A DNA stretch of 64,000 nt from Caulobacteraceae bacterium (GTDB lineage Bacteria; Pseudomonadota; Alphaproteobacteria; Caulobacterales; Aquidulcibacteraceae): positions 24,448 through 88,447 of the forward strand of contig WRPF01000013.1 in the NCBI GenBank assembly GCA_009773335.1. The letters are read 5' to 3'. The position numbers and the translations under genes are program-made. The notes beneath the pieces are model-generated. The model had not been told where the DNA came from. It did not search any database and was given only the letters and a program-made list of their open reading frames with translations. Every line of letters begins with the position of its first letter. Position 1 is the first letter of the stretch. Below are positions 36,647 through 46,490 of the stretch, piece after piece.

Positions 36647-38403
36647 AATGCCTGACCGATGGAGACGTAGAAAGCTGCCCTGGAATCGCTGGGTCTCGGA
36701 TCGACGGGCATCGCGATGTCGAACCGCAGCGGCGCGAAGCCGAGATCGTAGCGCGCGCCAACGCCGACGCCCCAGCGCATGTCGCCAGCATCATCCAGAT
36801 TCCGGAAGGCCGCGCCGCCGTCGACGAAGGCGACCGCACCGATGCGTTGCGTGAACCGCGCGCGCGCTTCGCCGGAAACCTCCAGCAGGCCGCGTCCGCC
36901 GGGCGCCACGCCCGTCTTCGTCATGGTGTCGGGGTAGATCGAATTGAACGCGTATCCGCGCACGGAGCCGCCGCCGCCTGCGTAGAAGCGCCGGTCCAGC
37001 GGAAGGTCGTTGTCGTCGCCGAGGACGGGCTCAACCCAGCCGAGGCGCGTGCGCGCCGCAAGCGTGTAGCGGTCTGCGCCGCTGAAGGTGTGATAGACGC
37101 GCGCCTGCGCGACGGCGCGCACGAAGGCGACCGTCGCGTCGCCGGTGGAAATGGAGGGCTCGGCGCGCAACTGCAGAAGATAGCCCCTGCGCGCATCCAG
37201 CGGCGTGTCGGTCTCGTCACGCCGGACTTCCCCGAAGGCCGACAGCACGTAAGCATTCTCGACCCCTTCGGCCTGACTGTAGAAGTCTGCCGACGCGGTG
37301 ACGCCGTAACTGATGGCGTACCGAAGTCTGTCTGCGGCGTTGACGGCGCTGGAGACGAAGACGCCGTTGCGGGCGAACGGGCCGGTTTCGTCGTGCGAGA
37401 CGCCGGCGGAGAACTGGCCTGCGCGTCCGGGGCCAAACGCGTTCGGGCGCGTGAGCTCGGCGGTCAGGCTCTGCTGTTCCTCGCCGAGAACGGTCTTCAC
37501 CACGAGCGCGTCAGCGCGGCGCGTGATGTTGCGGCGGGTCCATTCCGCTTCGAGGCCGAAACCCTCGGTTGTCGACCAGCCGACGCCGACCTCGATGACG
37601 CGGGGCTTTGCTTCTTCCAGCGTCACGATGACATCGGTGAGTCCATCTGTGTTCGGTTGCGCCGCGAGCCTGGCGCCTACGACAGAAAAGGCTCCCGTGG
37701 ATGCGAGATCGCGCCGGAGTTGCTGAAGCTTCTCGGGATCAAAATAATCACCCGTCTTCCAGTTCGCGGCGCGTGCGGCGAAGGCCGGCTGCAGGGCGCC
37801 CGGCGGTTCGACGGTGACGGCGCCCAGACGAAGGCGATCGCCGACGGCGAACTGGAACTGCGAGGTCATGCTGGTCGTCGCGTGATCGACGACAGTCCTT
37901 CGGGGGAGGGCTTTTGCGTGTGCATAGCCGCGCGCGCGCAAGGCGGCGACGGCTGCGAGTTCCGCGGCGATGACATCTGCAGCGCGCGCGGGCTTGCCGA
38001 CGGCGACACGACCGATCTCCTTGCGCACGGCGGCAGTCGATACCTCGTCGATGCCACCCTCGAAAGTCACAAGGGGTGCGGCGAAGGCAAAGCGCGCGCC
38101 GGGGGTGATCCGCACAAGCGCGCGGGGCGGCGTCTCTTCGGCGACTGGTTCGACCGTTGCGGCGTACCAGCCTTCCGAGCGCAAGAACGCGCGTGCGCGC
38201 TGCGCGGCTTCCTCGGCGAGGCGTTCGGCATCGAACAGGGACTGCGGCTCTTCCCGATCAGGCAGCACGCGCCTGATCGCGTCGCGCGTGTCATCGTCGA
38301 CTCCCTCGACTTTCACCGGCGTCGCCGCCGCCACGGGGCTCGCGCTCACTGCCCATGCAAGGGCGGCGGCGGGGAGGGCGAGGGCGGCGGGAGAAAAGCG
38401 CAT
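36643..38403 (-). CDS. tamA: Outer-membrane assembly factor TamA
   Basis: 586 residues. Signal peptide at the N-terminus (cleavage after about residue 26, SASPVAA). POTRA domains follow (VKVEGVDDDTRDAIRR..., an Ala/Arg-rich second, and RLGAVTVEPPGALQPAFAAR), then a 16-stranded Omp85 barrel with the conserved RFYAGGGGSVRGYAFNS near the lid-lock region. It ends in Phe (YVSIGQAF), as outer-membrane barrels do. Operon with tamB. Confidence 0.94.
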   Translation of the reverse strand: MRFSPAALALPAAALAWAVSASPVAAATPVKVEGVDDDTRDAIRRVLPDREEPQSLFDAERLAEEAAQRARAFLRSEGWYAATVEPVAEETPPRALVRITPGARFAFAAPLVTFEGGIDEVSTAAVRKEIGRVAVGKPARAADVIAAELAAVAALRARGYAHAKALPRRTVVDHATTSMTSQFQFAVGDRLRLGAVTVEPPGALQPAFAARAANWKTGDYFDPEKLQQLRRDLASTGAFSVVGARLAAQPNTDGLTDVIVTLEEAKPRVIEVGVGWSTTEGFGLEAEWTRRNITRRADALVVKTVLGEEQQSLTAELTRPNAFGPGRAGQFSAGVSHDETGPFARNGVFVSSAVNAADRLRYAISYGVTASADFYSQAEGVENAYVLSAFGEVRRDETDTPLDARRGYLLQLRAEPSISTGDATVAFVRAVAQARVYHTFSGADRYTLAARTRLGWVEPVLGDDNDLPLDRRFYAGGGGSVRGYAFNSIYPDTMTKTGVAPGGRGLLEVSGEARARFTQRIGAVAFVDGGAAFRNLDDAGDMRWGVGVGARYDLGFAPLRFDIAMPVDPRPSDSRAAFYVSIGQAF

Positions 38404-38431
38404 GAAACGAGCAGCTTCGGTTCGAGTCGGA

Positions 38432-38644
38432 TCAGGGCTGAAACGGGTACCGCTGACCGTGGCGCGAACCAGTTAACTTGCTGTCAACGAATTGGATGGG
38501 CTGCACGTCGAAGCCATGGTGCGCGATGATGCTGCGGCGATCGTCGCGCCCGAACTGCGTTCGCTTCATGCGGATATTGCACTGGCGGCAGGCTCGCACT
38601 GGTGATTTCGGCTGAAATGAGTCCGGCTCACTGTTCGTTGGCAA
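38432..38644 (-). CDS. Small open frame with one CxxC, possibly degraded
   Basis: 70 codons between spoVR and tamA. It contains ACRQCNIRMKRTQFGRD and IIAHHGFDVQPIQFVDS, which read like half of a small zinc-ribbon protein whose second Cys pair is missing. The rest (LTGSRHGQRYPFQP) looks random. No good ribosome site. Near-identical 15-mers (GAAATGAGTCYGGCT) start at 38614 and 38648. It may be a decayed gene or chance. Confidence 0.2.
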   Translation of the reverse strand: MPTNSEPDSFQPKSPVRACRQCNIRMKRTQFGRDDRRSIIAHHGFDVQPIQFVDSKLTGSRHGQRYPFQP

Positions 38645-38672
38645 ATCGAAATGAGTCTGGCTGGCGGCGTAT

Positions 38673-40223
38673 TTAGCCGAACGGCGCTCGAGGTCGCGCG
38701 GTGAACTCGTTCTTCATGTCGCCAGTCTCGTCGTCCATCTCGCGCAGGGACACTTCGTAGCCCCAGAGATCGGCAAGGTGCTGAAGGACGTGATCGGTGT
38801 CTGTGTCGTCGAGCACGATGCCGTCGACGACGCGATGATGCAGGATCAGGCGACGATCGCCGGCGAGATCGACGTCGGCGATCTGGATGTCGGCGTCGCG
38901 ACGCGCCACATCGTAGTGTCGCGAGAGCGCGCGCCTGATCTCGCGGTAACCGCGCTCATTGTGGATGTGGCTGACGTTGAGATCGAGCTCTTCTTCGTCG
39001 TCATGGACATTGAAGAGGCCGAGGTTGCGGATCAACGCCGGCGACAGGAACTGCGACACAAAACTCTCGTCGCGATAGTTCGCCCAGACGTCGCGGAGCA
39101 CGGCGTATGGATCCTTTTGTCCCGCGATGTCGGGCATCCAGGCGCGGTCCTCGTCGGTGGGATTGAGGCAGACGCGCTCGATATCCGACATCATCGCAAA
39201 GCCGAGCGCATAAGGATTGATGCCGGAGTATCGCCGGTCATTGAAGGATGGCTGGAAGATGACCCCCGTGTGCGAGTGCAAGAATTCCAGGAACGCCCCG
39301 TCGCTGATTTTGCCCTGCTCATGGAGGCGCGTCATGATGCGGTGATGCACGTAGGTGGCGCAGCCCTCGTTCATCATCTTGGTCTGGCGCTGCGGATAGA
39401 AGTACTGCGCGATCTGGCGGACAATGCGCAGGATTTCACGCTGCCACGGCGCAAGCCGCGGAGCGGATTTTTCGAGGAAGTAGAGGAGGTTCTCCTCGGG
39501 CAGACCGAGGAGCGCGCGACGGGAGTCTTCGTCCGACTTCTCGCGGGTCTTGCCCTTCTTGGCGGGTACGGTGCGCCACAGGTCGTTGAAGATGGCTTCG
39601 CCGTGCGCGCGGCGCTCCTCGGCGCGCTTCTGCTCGGAGCGCAGGTCCGGCAGGCGCTTGCGCGGGAAGCGGTGGATGCCGTGGCTCTGCAGCGCGTGGG
39701 CTGCGTCGATGATGCGCTCCACGGCGACCTGTCCGTAGCGATCCTCGCACTCGGCGACGAAGCGCTTGGCAAAATCGAGGTAGTCCAGAATGCCGCTGGC
39801 GTCGGTCCACTGCTTGAAGACGTAGTTGTTCTTGAAGAAGTGGTTGTGACCGAAGCCTGCGTGCGCGATCACCAGCGTCTGCATGGTGATGGTGTTTTCT
39901 TCCATGATGTAGACGACGCACGGATCGGAGTTGATGACGATCTCATACGCGAGGCCCTGATAGCCCTTTCGGTACATGGCTTCGTCGCGGGCGAAGTGCT
40001 TGCCGAAACTCCAGTGCTTGTAGAACAGCGGCATGCCGCCGGAGGCATAAGCGTCAAGCATCTGCTCGGCGGTGATGACCTCGATCTGGTTCCTGTAGAC
40101 GTCGAGCCTGAGCTCCTTGAGCGCGATCTCCTCGCACGCATCGTAGACGCGGCGGATGGTGTCGAAGTTCCAGTCGGAGCCCGAGAACAGGAGCCGCGGA
40201 TCGGGTTCTGAAACAAGCGCCAC
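38673..40223 (-). CDS. spoVR: SpoVR/YcgB-family protein
   Basis: 516 residues from GTG with GGAGG ten bases upstream. Family signatures include YKHWSFGKHFARDEAMYRKG, LAYEIVINSDPCVVYIMEEN, and HNHFFKNNYVFKQWTDA. The C-terminal part has HIHNERGYREIRRALSRHYD. The biochemical role is not known; it is co-encoded with PrkA and YeaH in many proteobacteria (stress and stationary phase) and in sporulation in Bacillus. Third gene of the operon, one base after yeaH. Confidence 0.95.
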   Translation of the reverse strand: MALVSEPDPRLLFSGSDWNFDTIRRVYDACEEIALKELRLDVYRNQIEVITAEQMLDAYASGGMPLFYKHWSFGKHFARDEAMYRKGYQGLAYEIVINSDPCVVYIMEENTITMQTLVIAHAGFGHNHFFKNNYVFKQWTDASGILDYLDFAKRFVAECEDRYGQVAVERIIDAAHALQSHGIHRFPRKRLPDLRSEQKRAEERRAHGEAIFNDLWRTVPAKKGKTREKSDEDSRRALLGLPEENLLYFLEKSAPRLAPWQREILRIVRQIAQYFYPQRQTKMMNEGCATYVHHRIMTRLHEQGKISDGAFLEFLHSHTGVIFQPSFNDRRYSGINPYALGFAMMSDIERVCLNPTDEDRAWMPDIAGQKDPYAVLRDVWANYRDESFVSQFLSPALIRNLGLFNVHDDEEELDLNVSHIHNERGYREIRRALSRHYDVARRDADIQIADVDLAGDRRLILHHRVVDGIVLDDTDTDHVLQHLADLWGYEVSLREMDDETGDMKNEFTARPRAPFG

Positions 40224-40224
40224 G

Positions 40225-41526
40225 TCAGGCCTCCGCCATCTGGTCGGATTTTTTCTGGAAGAGGTCGCGGAACACCGGAAAGATGTCGCGACGGTGACGG
40301 ACCTTGCGCATGGCGATGGGGCTGTCGGGGCCGTTCACGACCGCGTAGGTGCGCCACAGCGTTGTCGGGCGTTCGCCGCCGGTCGGCGCGTCGTCATCGG
40401 AGCCGACCTCAAGATAGGCGTAGTACTGGCACATCGGCAGGACGGTGCTTGTGAGAAGCGCGGCGGTCTTGGCGTTGTCGCTCGGCGCATTGTCGCCGTC
40501 CGAGGCCTGGGCGCCGTAGATGTTCCATTCGCTTGGCTTGAAGCGCTCCTCGACGATGTGCGCCATTTCCTCGAGCGCCGTGGACACGACCGTGCCGCCG
40601 GTCTCGCGGCTGTAGAAGAACGTCTGCTCGTCGACTTCCTCGGCTTCGTGCGTGTGGCGGATGAACACCACCTCCACGTGCTTGTAGCGCCGCTTCAGGA
40701 AAAGATAGAGCAGCGCGTAGAAGCGCTTGGCGAGATCCTTCATGTGCTCGGTCATCGATCCGGACACATCCATCAGGCAGAACATCACCGCTTGCGCCAC
40801 GGGCTTCGGCGTCGATTCAAGGCGGCGGTATCGCACGTCGATGGGGTCGATGAACGGAATGCGCTTCGAGCGCCGCTCAAGAAGCACGAGTTTCTCGCGC
40901 ATGGCGGCCAGCGTCGCGACGTTCATCACCGACGCGCCGGATTCCATGTCAGCGATCTCCCTGCGGAGCGCCTCGAGTTCCTCCGGCTTCGGCCGGCGCA
41001 ACGCCACGCGGCGTGACAGCGAATTGCGCATGGTGCGCGTGAGCGAGATGTTCGACGGCGAGCCGGATGTGGAATAGCCGGCGCGTCGCCATTGCGGCAC
41101 GCCGACGCCCTTCAACTGGCGCTTGGCGAGGTCTGGAAGCTCAAGATCTTCCAGGAAGAGATCCAGAAACTCCTCGTCCGAAAGTGCGAAGCGGAACTCG
41201 TCCTCGCCGCCGCCATCCTCGGCGCCCTCGCTGCCGGCGCCGCCGCCGCGCGGCGGGCGCTGAATGCTGTCTCCCTCGACGTATTCCTTGTTGCCGGGAA
41301 GCACATAGTCGCGGATGCCGCCCTCGGAGGAGCGCCGCAGCGTCGGCTCGCGCACGCCGTCCGACGGGATTGTGACTTCGCCGCCGCGGTCGATGTCCTT
41401 GATACTGCGCCCTGCGGTCGCTTCGCGCACCGCCCGCTTTACCTGCGCCTTCGCGCGCCGGATGAAGCGCTGCCGGTTGGCCAGCGACTTGCCGCCCGGG
41501 TTGAGGCGCCGGTCGATGATGGTCAT
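40225..41526 (-). CDS. yeaH: DUF444 (YeaH-like) von Willebrand-type protein
   Basis: 433 residues. Begins MTIIDRRLNPGGKSLANRQRFIRR as in the YeaH family. The central MIDAS-like motif VMFCLMDVSGSMTEHMKDLA and THEAEEVDEQTFFYSRETGGT are typical, and a low-complexity region (RPPRGGGAGSEGAEDGGGED) lies at about 105-125. Partner of the PrkA kinase encoded upstream. Function at molecular level not settled. Confidence 0.95.
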   Translation of the reverse strand: MTIIDRRLNPGGKSLANRQRFIRRAKAQVKRAVREATAGRSIKDIDRGGEVTIPSDGVREPTLRRSSEGGIRDYVLPGNKEYVEGDSIQRPPRGGGAGSEGAEDGGGEDEFRFALSDEEFLDLFLEDLELPDLAKRQLKGVGVPQWRRAGYSTSGSPSNISLTRTMRNSLSRRVALRRPKPEELEALRREIADMESGASVMNVATLAAMREKLVLLERRSKRIPFIDPIDVRYRRLESTPKPVAQAVMFCLMDVSGSMTEHMKDLAKRFYALLYLFLKRRYKHVEVVFIRHTHEAEEVDEQTFFYSRETGGTVVSTALEEMAHIVEERFKPSEWNIYGAQASDGDNAPSDNAKTAALLTSTVLPMCQYYAYLEVGSDDDAPTGGERPTTLWRTYAVVNGPDSPIAMRKVRHRRDIFPVFRDLFQKKSDQMAEA

Positions 41527-41535
41527 GCGGTGTCG

Positions 41536-43479
41536 TTACCCCGCCTGCTTCACGCGCATGTACCACTCCACGAGCCGGCGCACCTGCCGCTCGGTGTAAC
41601 CGCGCTCCACCATCCGTAGCACGAACTCGTCGTGCTTCTTCTCGGTATCGCTGTCTTTCTTGGAGCCGAAGCTGATGACGGGCAGGAGGTCCTCCACCTG
41701 CGAGAACATGCGCCGCTCGATCACCTCGCGAATCTTCTCGTAGCTGGTCCACGACGGATTGCGTCCGCCATGCCCGGCGCGCGCGCGCAGGGTGAACTTC
41801 ACGACCTCGTTGCGGAAGTCCTTCGGGTTGGCGATGCCGGCGGCCTTTTCGATCTTGGAAAGTTCCTGGTTCAGCAGTTCGCGGTTGAGGAGCTGTCCGG
41901 TGTCGGGGTCCTTGAAGTCAATGTCCTCGATCCAGGCGTCCGCGTAGTCGACGTAGCGGTCGAACAGGTTCTGGCCGTAGTCGTGATAGCTTTCCAGATA
42001 CGCCTTCTGGATTTCGTGGCCGATGAACTCCGCGTAGCGCGGCGCGAGATCGGCCTTGATGAACTCGATGTAGCGCGCCTCCGTGTCCGGCGGGAACTGG
42101 TCGCGCTTGATGGACTGTTCGAGCACATACATCAGGTGGACAGGGTCGGCGGCGATCTCGGTGGTGTCGTAGTTGAAGGTCGCGGCGAGCACCTTGAACG
42201 CAAAGCGCGTCGAGATGCCGTCCATGCCTTCATCCACGCCGGCGGCGTCCTTGTATTCCTGCAGGCTGCGCGATTTCGGATCGACCTCCTTGAGGCTCTC
42301 GCCGTTGTAGACGCGCATCTTGGTGTAGAGGTTGGAGTTCTCGTGCGTCTTCAGGCGCGAGAGCACAGCAAAGCGCGCGAGCATCTCCAGAGTTCCTGGC
42401 GCGCAAGGCGCGGGCGCGAGTTCGGAGAAGCGCACCAGCTTCTGGTAGATCTTCTCTTCCTCATCGACGCGCAGGCAGTAAGGCACCTTGATGACGAAGA
42501 TGCGGTCGATGAAAGCCTCGTTGTTCTTGTTGTTCTTGAAGCTCTGCCATTCCGCCTCGTTGGAGTGCGCGAGCACGACACCGGTGAACGGGATGCCGCC
42601 GATGTTTTCCGTGCCGACGTAGTTGCTCTCCTGCGTCGCGGTGAGCAGGGGGTGCAGCATCTTGATCGGCGCCTTGAACATCTCGACGAATTCAAGAACG
42701 CCCTGGTTCGCACGGTTGAGGCCGCCGGAGTAGGAATACGCGTCCGGATCGTTCTGCGCGTAGGTTTCGAGCTTGCGGATATCGACCTTGCCGACGAGCG
42801 CGGAGACATCCTGGTTGTTCTCGTCGCCCGGCTCGGTCTTTGAGACGCCAACCTGACGCAGGCGCGACGGGTTGAGCTTCACCACGGTGAACTTTGTGAT
42901 GTCGCCGCCGAACTCGTCGAGACGCTTCACGCACCACGGGCTCATCAGGCCGCTGAGACGCCGGCGCGGAATGCCGTATTTTTCCTCCATCGTCGCGCCG
43001 TGCGTTTCGGAATCGAACAGGCCCAGCGGGCTCTCGAACACCGGCGAAAGCTGATCGCCAGCCTTCAGCACGTAGATCGGTTCCAGCTCGATCAGCGCCT
43101 TGATCTTTTCGGCGAGCGAGGATTTGCCGCCGCCGACGGGGCCGAGCAGGTAGAGGATCTGCTTGCGCTCTTCGAGGCCCTGCGCGGCGTGACGGAAGAA
43201 CGCCACGATCCGCTCGATCGTTTCTTCCATGCCGTAGAAATCGGGAAACGCCGGATACACGCGGATCGTCCGGTTCATGAAGATGCGGCCGAGGCGCGAG
43301 TCCTTGGCGGTGTCGATCACCTCCGGTTCGCCGATCGCCGCGAGGATCCGCTCGTGCGCCGTGGCGTACATCAGCGGATCTTTTTTGCACGCCGAGAGAT
43401 ATTCCTGCAGGGACATCTCTGACTCGCGGCGCGCCTCGTAGCTGCGCGCATAGGTCTGGAAGAGATCGTCGGTTGGCAT
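41536..43479 (-). CDS. prkA: PrkA-family serine protein kinase / AAA+ protein
   Basis: 647 residues from the ATG preceded by GGAG; a longer in-frame start at 43728 lacks homology. N-terminal AAA-like domain with Walker A LLGPVGGGKSS, the segment LFDSETHGATMEEKYGIPRRRL, then LTATQESNYVGTENIGGIPFTG. The C-terminal kinase-like part contains FTLRARAGHGGRNPSWTSYEKI. Known from E. coli YeaG and Bacillus PrkA. First gene of the prkA-yeaH-spoVR operon, a stress-response module. Confidence 0.95.
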   Translation of the reverse strand: MPTDDLFQTYARSYEARRESEMSLQEYLSACKKDPLMYATAHERILAAIGEPEVIDTAKDSRLGRIFMNRTIRVYPAFPDFYGMEETIERIVAFFRHAAQGLEERKQILYLLGPVGGGKSSLAEKIKALIELEPIYVLKAGDQLSPVFESPLGLFDSETHGATMEEKYGIPRRRLSGLMSPWCVKRLDEFGGDITKFTVVKLNPSRLRQVGVSKTEPGDENNQDVSALVGKVDIRKLETYAQNDPDAYSYSGGLNRANQGVLEFVEMFKAPIKMLHPLLTATQESNYVGTENIGGIPFTGVVLAHSNEAEWQSFKNNKNNEAFIDRIFVIKVPYCLRVDEEEKIYQKLVRFSELAPAPCAPGTLEMLARFAVLSRLKTHENSNLYTKMRVYNGESLKEVDPKSRSLQEYKDAAGVDEGMDGISTRFAFKVLAATFNYDTTEIAADPVHLMYVLEQSIKRDQFPPDTEARYIEFIKADLAPRYAEFIGHEIQKAYLESYHDYGQNLFDRYVDYADAWIEDIDFKDPDTGQLLNRELLNQELSKIEKAAGIANPKDFRNEVVKFTLRARAGHGGRNPSWTSYEKIREVIERRMFSQVEDLLPVISFGSKKDSDTEKKHDEFVLRMVERGYTERQVRRLVEWYMRVKQAG

Positions 43480-43856
43480 CGTGGCTCCATCCGCATGTCG
43501 CCGGAATCCGGCAAGGCGCCGTTGCACAAGACGTATGTAATACGATTCAGACGTCCGTGAGGTCGAATTATTGCAAACTGGCGAAGGTTTACCGCTGGCG
43601 GCCGATGTTTCACGACACCGGCTCACGAGCCTGCATTGCTGCGCCCGTCCGAAGTGCCCGCTCCCGTGTATAGATCGTCGCGCCGTGCGCGATCCTGCGC
43701 AAGCGCTTCTTGCTGTGACCCGGATCATGGCGCCGGGGCGCCCGTTTCATACGCAATGGCGGTGCGCGCGGCGGCAGGCTATCGTCGCCGTCGATCAAGG
43801 CCCTCCCGCGCCCGTGCGCGCCATAGGGGGCGGACGGCCAAGGGGAGACCGCGTCG
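43480..43856. promoter_or_regulatory. Divergent region between prkA and the AsmA gene
   Basis: 377 bases without a supported gene. CGTAT-GTA-ATACG (43532-43544) is a perfect inverted repeat about 50 bases upstream of the prkA start and a candidate operator. No clear sigma-70 pair could be assigned. The half near the asmA start is GC-rich with no obvious regulatory site. Confidence 0.35.
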
Positions 43857-45707
43857 ATGAAACGGGTGCTGCTGGTTCTTGTCGCCATCGTCGTCTTCGC
43901 CGTCGTCGGCGCGGCGGGCTATACGTGGTGGTTCCTGTCGCAGTTCGACGCTCGCGCGGAAATCGAGCGCCGTGTCGAAGCCGCAACAGGTCGCGACTGC
44001 GAAATCACGGGGGCGGTCTCCGTCACATTCTGGCCGGCGCTCGGGTTCAAGGGCGAGAATGCAAGCCTCGCCGGCACACCCGGCGGGTCGGTCGCGCATA
44101 TGCTCACCGCCCGTGAAGTCGTGATCGGCATGGCGCTCAAGCCGTTGATGCAACGCCGCCTTGAGGTTCACGAGTTGATTCTCGTCGAACCAGTGGTGTC
44201 GCTCGAAGTCGACGCGCAGGGCCGCCCGAACTGGATCCTGAAGCCGGTCGCGCCTTCGCGTCCGCAGCAACCGGCGCGACCGGGCGCCAGGGCGACGACG
44301 TTCAGCCTGCACGGCATGCGTGTGATCGACGGACGGTTTTCCTATGCGAACCTCAAGACGAAGTCGGCGTACGGCCTCGAAGACGTGGATGCGAAGGTCG
44401 ACCTCGACGGCATGGACGCGCCGCTGACCCTTTCGGGCGAGGCGACATTCCGCGGCGAGCGCGCGACCGTCGATCTGACGGTCGGCGTGTTTCGCGCGCT
44501 CACCACCGGGCAAACGACGCCGTTGAAGGTCAGCATCACGACGACGCCCCTCACGGCTGCGCTGGACGGCGTGCTCGACGTGAAAACCGGCGGCCTCTCC
44601 GGCGAGTTGGCGGCGTCGGGTCCGAGCCTGCGCGGGCTAGCCGCCTGGGCAGGCAGTCCGCTGGGAAAGGGACCCGGCCTTGAGGCCTTCAGGATCGCCG
44701 GGCGTCTCGACGTTGGCCCAAAGCGCTACGCGTTCGACAACGCGGCCGTCGAGATCGACAACATCAAGTCGCGCGGAGACCTCCTCATCGAGCAGGGTCC
44801 GAGAGCGCCGTTCCTCTCCGGCCGGCTCGAAGTCGCCGCACTCGATCTCAATCCTTACCTCGCGCCGCGGGCGCAGGCGGGCGGCGTGCAGGTCGCCAGC
44901 GTGCAGCAGGTGGACGTGAGGTCGCCCGGCTGGAGCGAGCTGCCGATCGACCTGACGGGTCTGAAGACCGTGAACGCCAATCTTGAGCTCACCACAGGCC
45001 CGCTGCAGATCCAGAAGACCAAGCTTGACCGCTCGCAGGTCTCGTTGCTGCTCAACGACGGCTACCTCATCGTGACGGCGCGCGAGCTGGAGATGTACGG
45101 CGGCAATGGCACGGGCCGCTTCGAGGTCGACGCACGCGGGCAGGACGTCACGATCCGCAACGAACTCGCCGTGCAGAAAGTCGATGCGCAACGCTTCTTC
45201 ACCGACGCCTTCGGTTTCACCAATCTGGAGGGCACGGCGAAGATCGATTGGGGCTTTTCCGGGCGCGGCGCGACGCAGAAGTCGCTGATGGGCTCGCTGG
45301 CCGGCACGGGCGCGTTCGCCTTCCAGAACGGCGCGCTGCGCGGGGTGAACCTTGGCGGGGTCGGGCGCACGATCCGCGACGCCATGCGCGGCGAGATGGT
45401 CTCGCCGGCCGCGCGCACCCCGTTCTCGACGTTCACCGCCACGATCAGGGCGGCGGACGGCGTGCTGGCCACCAACGACCTGCAGATGATCGCGCCCCAG
45501 GCCCGCATCAACGCCGTCGGCGTCATCGACATGGGCGGTCGCACCATCGACATGCGCCTGACGCCTCGCCTGAGCGGGGTGGCGGTCCCGTTCCGGGTTT
45601 CCGGGGCCTGGACCGGCATCGGCTACACGTCGGACTTCCTTGGCCGGGCCCGGCCCGGTATCGAGGCGCGCGTGCGCGCCGTGCGGGCCAAGGCCCCGCG
45701 CACCTAG
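43857..45707 (+). CDS. AsmA-family protein
   Basis: 616 residues. N-terminal membrane helix (LVLVAIVVFAVVGAAGYTWWF), the conserved AsmA start region (IERRVEAATGRDCEITGAVSVTF), then a long beta-rich periplasmic part. The C-terminal AsmA domain contains GTAKIDWGFSGRGATQKSLMG and GAFAFQNGALRGVNLGG. Inner-membrane-anchored member of the AsmA/TamB/VPS13-like group, linked to envelope lipid transport. Probably co-transcribed with the next gene. Confidence 0.92.
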   Translation: MKRVLLVLVAIVVFAVVGAAGYTWWFLSQFDARAEIERRVEAATGRDCEITGAVSVTFWPALGFKGENASLAGTPGGSVAHMLTAREVVIGMALKPLMQRRLEVHELILVEPVVSLEVDAQGRPNWILKPVAPSRPQQPARPGARATTFSLHGMRVIDGRFSYANLKTKSAYGLEDVDAKVDLDGMDAPLTLSGEATFRGERATVDLTVGVFRALTTGQTTPLKVSITTTPLTAALDGVLDVKTGGLSGELAASGPSLRGLAAWAGSPLGKGPGLEAFRIAGRLDVGPKRYAFDNAAVEIDNIKSRGDLLIEQGPRAPFLSGRLEVAALDLNPYLAPRAQAGGVQVASVQQVDVRSPGWSELPIDLTGLKTVNANLELTTGPLQIQKTKLDRSQVSLLLNDGYLIVTARELEMYGGNGTGRFEVDARGQDVTIRNELAVQKVDAQRFFTDAFGFTNLEGTAKIDWGFSGRGATQKSLMGSLAGTGAFAFQNGALRGVNLGGVGRTIRDAMRGEMVSPAARTPFSTFTATIRAADGVLATNDLQMIAPQARINAVGVIDMGGRTIDMRLTPRLSGVAVPFRVSGAWTGIGYTSDFLGRARPGIEARVRAVRAKAPRT

Positions 45708-45791
45708 CGGGCTGTCTCCCGTGGCGCATTGAACCCCGATCGGTTAACAGGGGTCGGGGAAGTGAATTCTGGATCGGGACAGGGGAGCGTC

Positions 45792-46475
45792 ATGGGTATC
45801 TGGATCGTACCGGCGACACTGGGGCTGCTTGGCCTTTTTCTTTTTGTGCGCGGCATGGGCGCCATCGGGCGAGGCCGGGCGATTTCGGGCCTGTTCGGCT
45901 CGCTTTCGGGTGGTGTGTTCCTGGCCGCCGGGGCGGCGGTCGGCCTGCTCGGGCTCAACATCCTCACCTACCAGCGCCTGACGCATGAGCAGCAGGTGGC
46001 GGAAGTCACCTTCCGCCAGACAGGCCCGTCGGCTTACGTCGCCGATGTGAAGCTGCCTGACGGCAAGAAGCAGGTCTGTTCACTGCCGGACGGCACGTCC
46101 GGCGAATGCGTCCTGCTCGGCGACCAGTGGCAGATGGACGCCCGCATCCTGAAGTGGAAGCCGTGGGCCAACGTCGCCGGTCTTGACGCGAACTATCGGC
46201 TGGAGCGCATGTCCGGTCGCTACGCGGATATCAACGCCGAGCGCAGCGCGCCGCGCACCGTGTATCAGCTCTCCGAAAATCCGGGCCTCGATCTCTTCGC
46301 CGTGGCGAACTCGAAGTACCTGAAGCAGATGCCGATCCTCGACGCCCACTACGGCAACGCCACCTACATCCCGATGGCCGATGGCGCGACCTATTACGTC
46401 ACGCTCAGTCAGGATTCACTCATCGCGCGCCCCGCAAACGATCAGGCGCGGACTGCGGTGCAGAACTGGAAGTAG
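45792..46475 (+). CDS. Membrane-anchored hypothetical protein
   Basis: 227 residues from the ATG after GGGGAG. Two N-terminal membrane helices (about 2-18 and 32-55: GIWIVPATLGLLGLFLFVRG and SLSGGVFLAAGAAVGLLGLN). A periplasmic or cytoplasmic domain of about 165 residues follows, with two Cys (QVCSLPDGTSGECVLLG) that could form a disulfide. No known motif. The in-frame start at 45729 lacks a ribosome site. It follows the AsmA gene by 84 bases. Confidence 0.8.
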   Translation: MGIWIVPATLGLLGLFLFVRGMGAIGRGRAISGLFGSLSGGVFLAAGAAVGLLGLNILTYQRLTHEQQVAEVTFRQTGPSAYVADVKLPDGKKQVCSLPDGTSGECVLLGDQWQMDARILKWKPWANVAGLDANYRLERMSGRYADINAERSAPRTVYQLSENPGLDLFAVANSKYLKQMPILDAHYGNATYIPMADGATYYVTLSQDSLIARPANDQARTAVQNWK

Positions 46476-46490
46476 GGACGGGAAGACACG

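Noticed and set aside
36409..38529. 706-codon plus-strand frame opposite tamA
   Set aside because: Antisense shadow; tamA has a signal peptide, POTRA domains and barrel on the minus strand.
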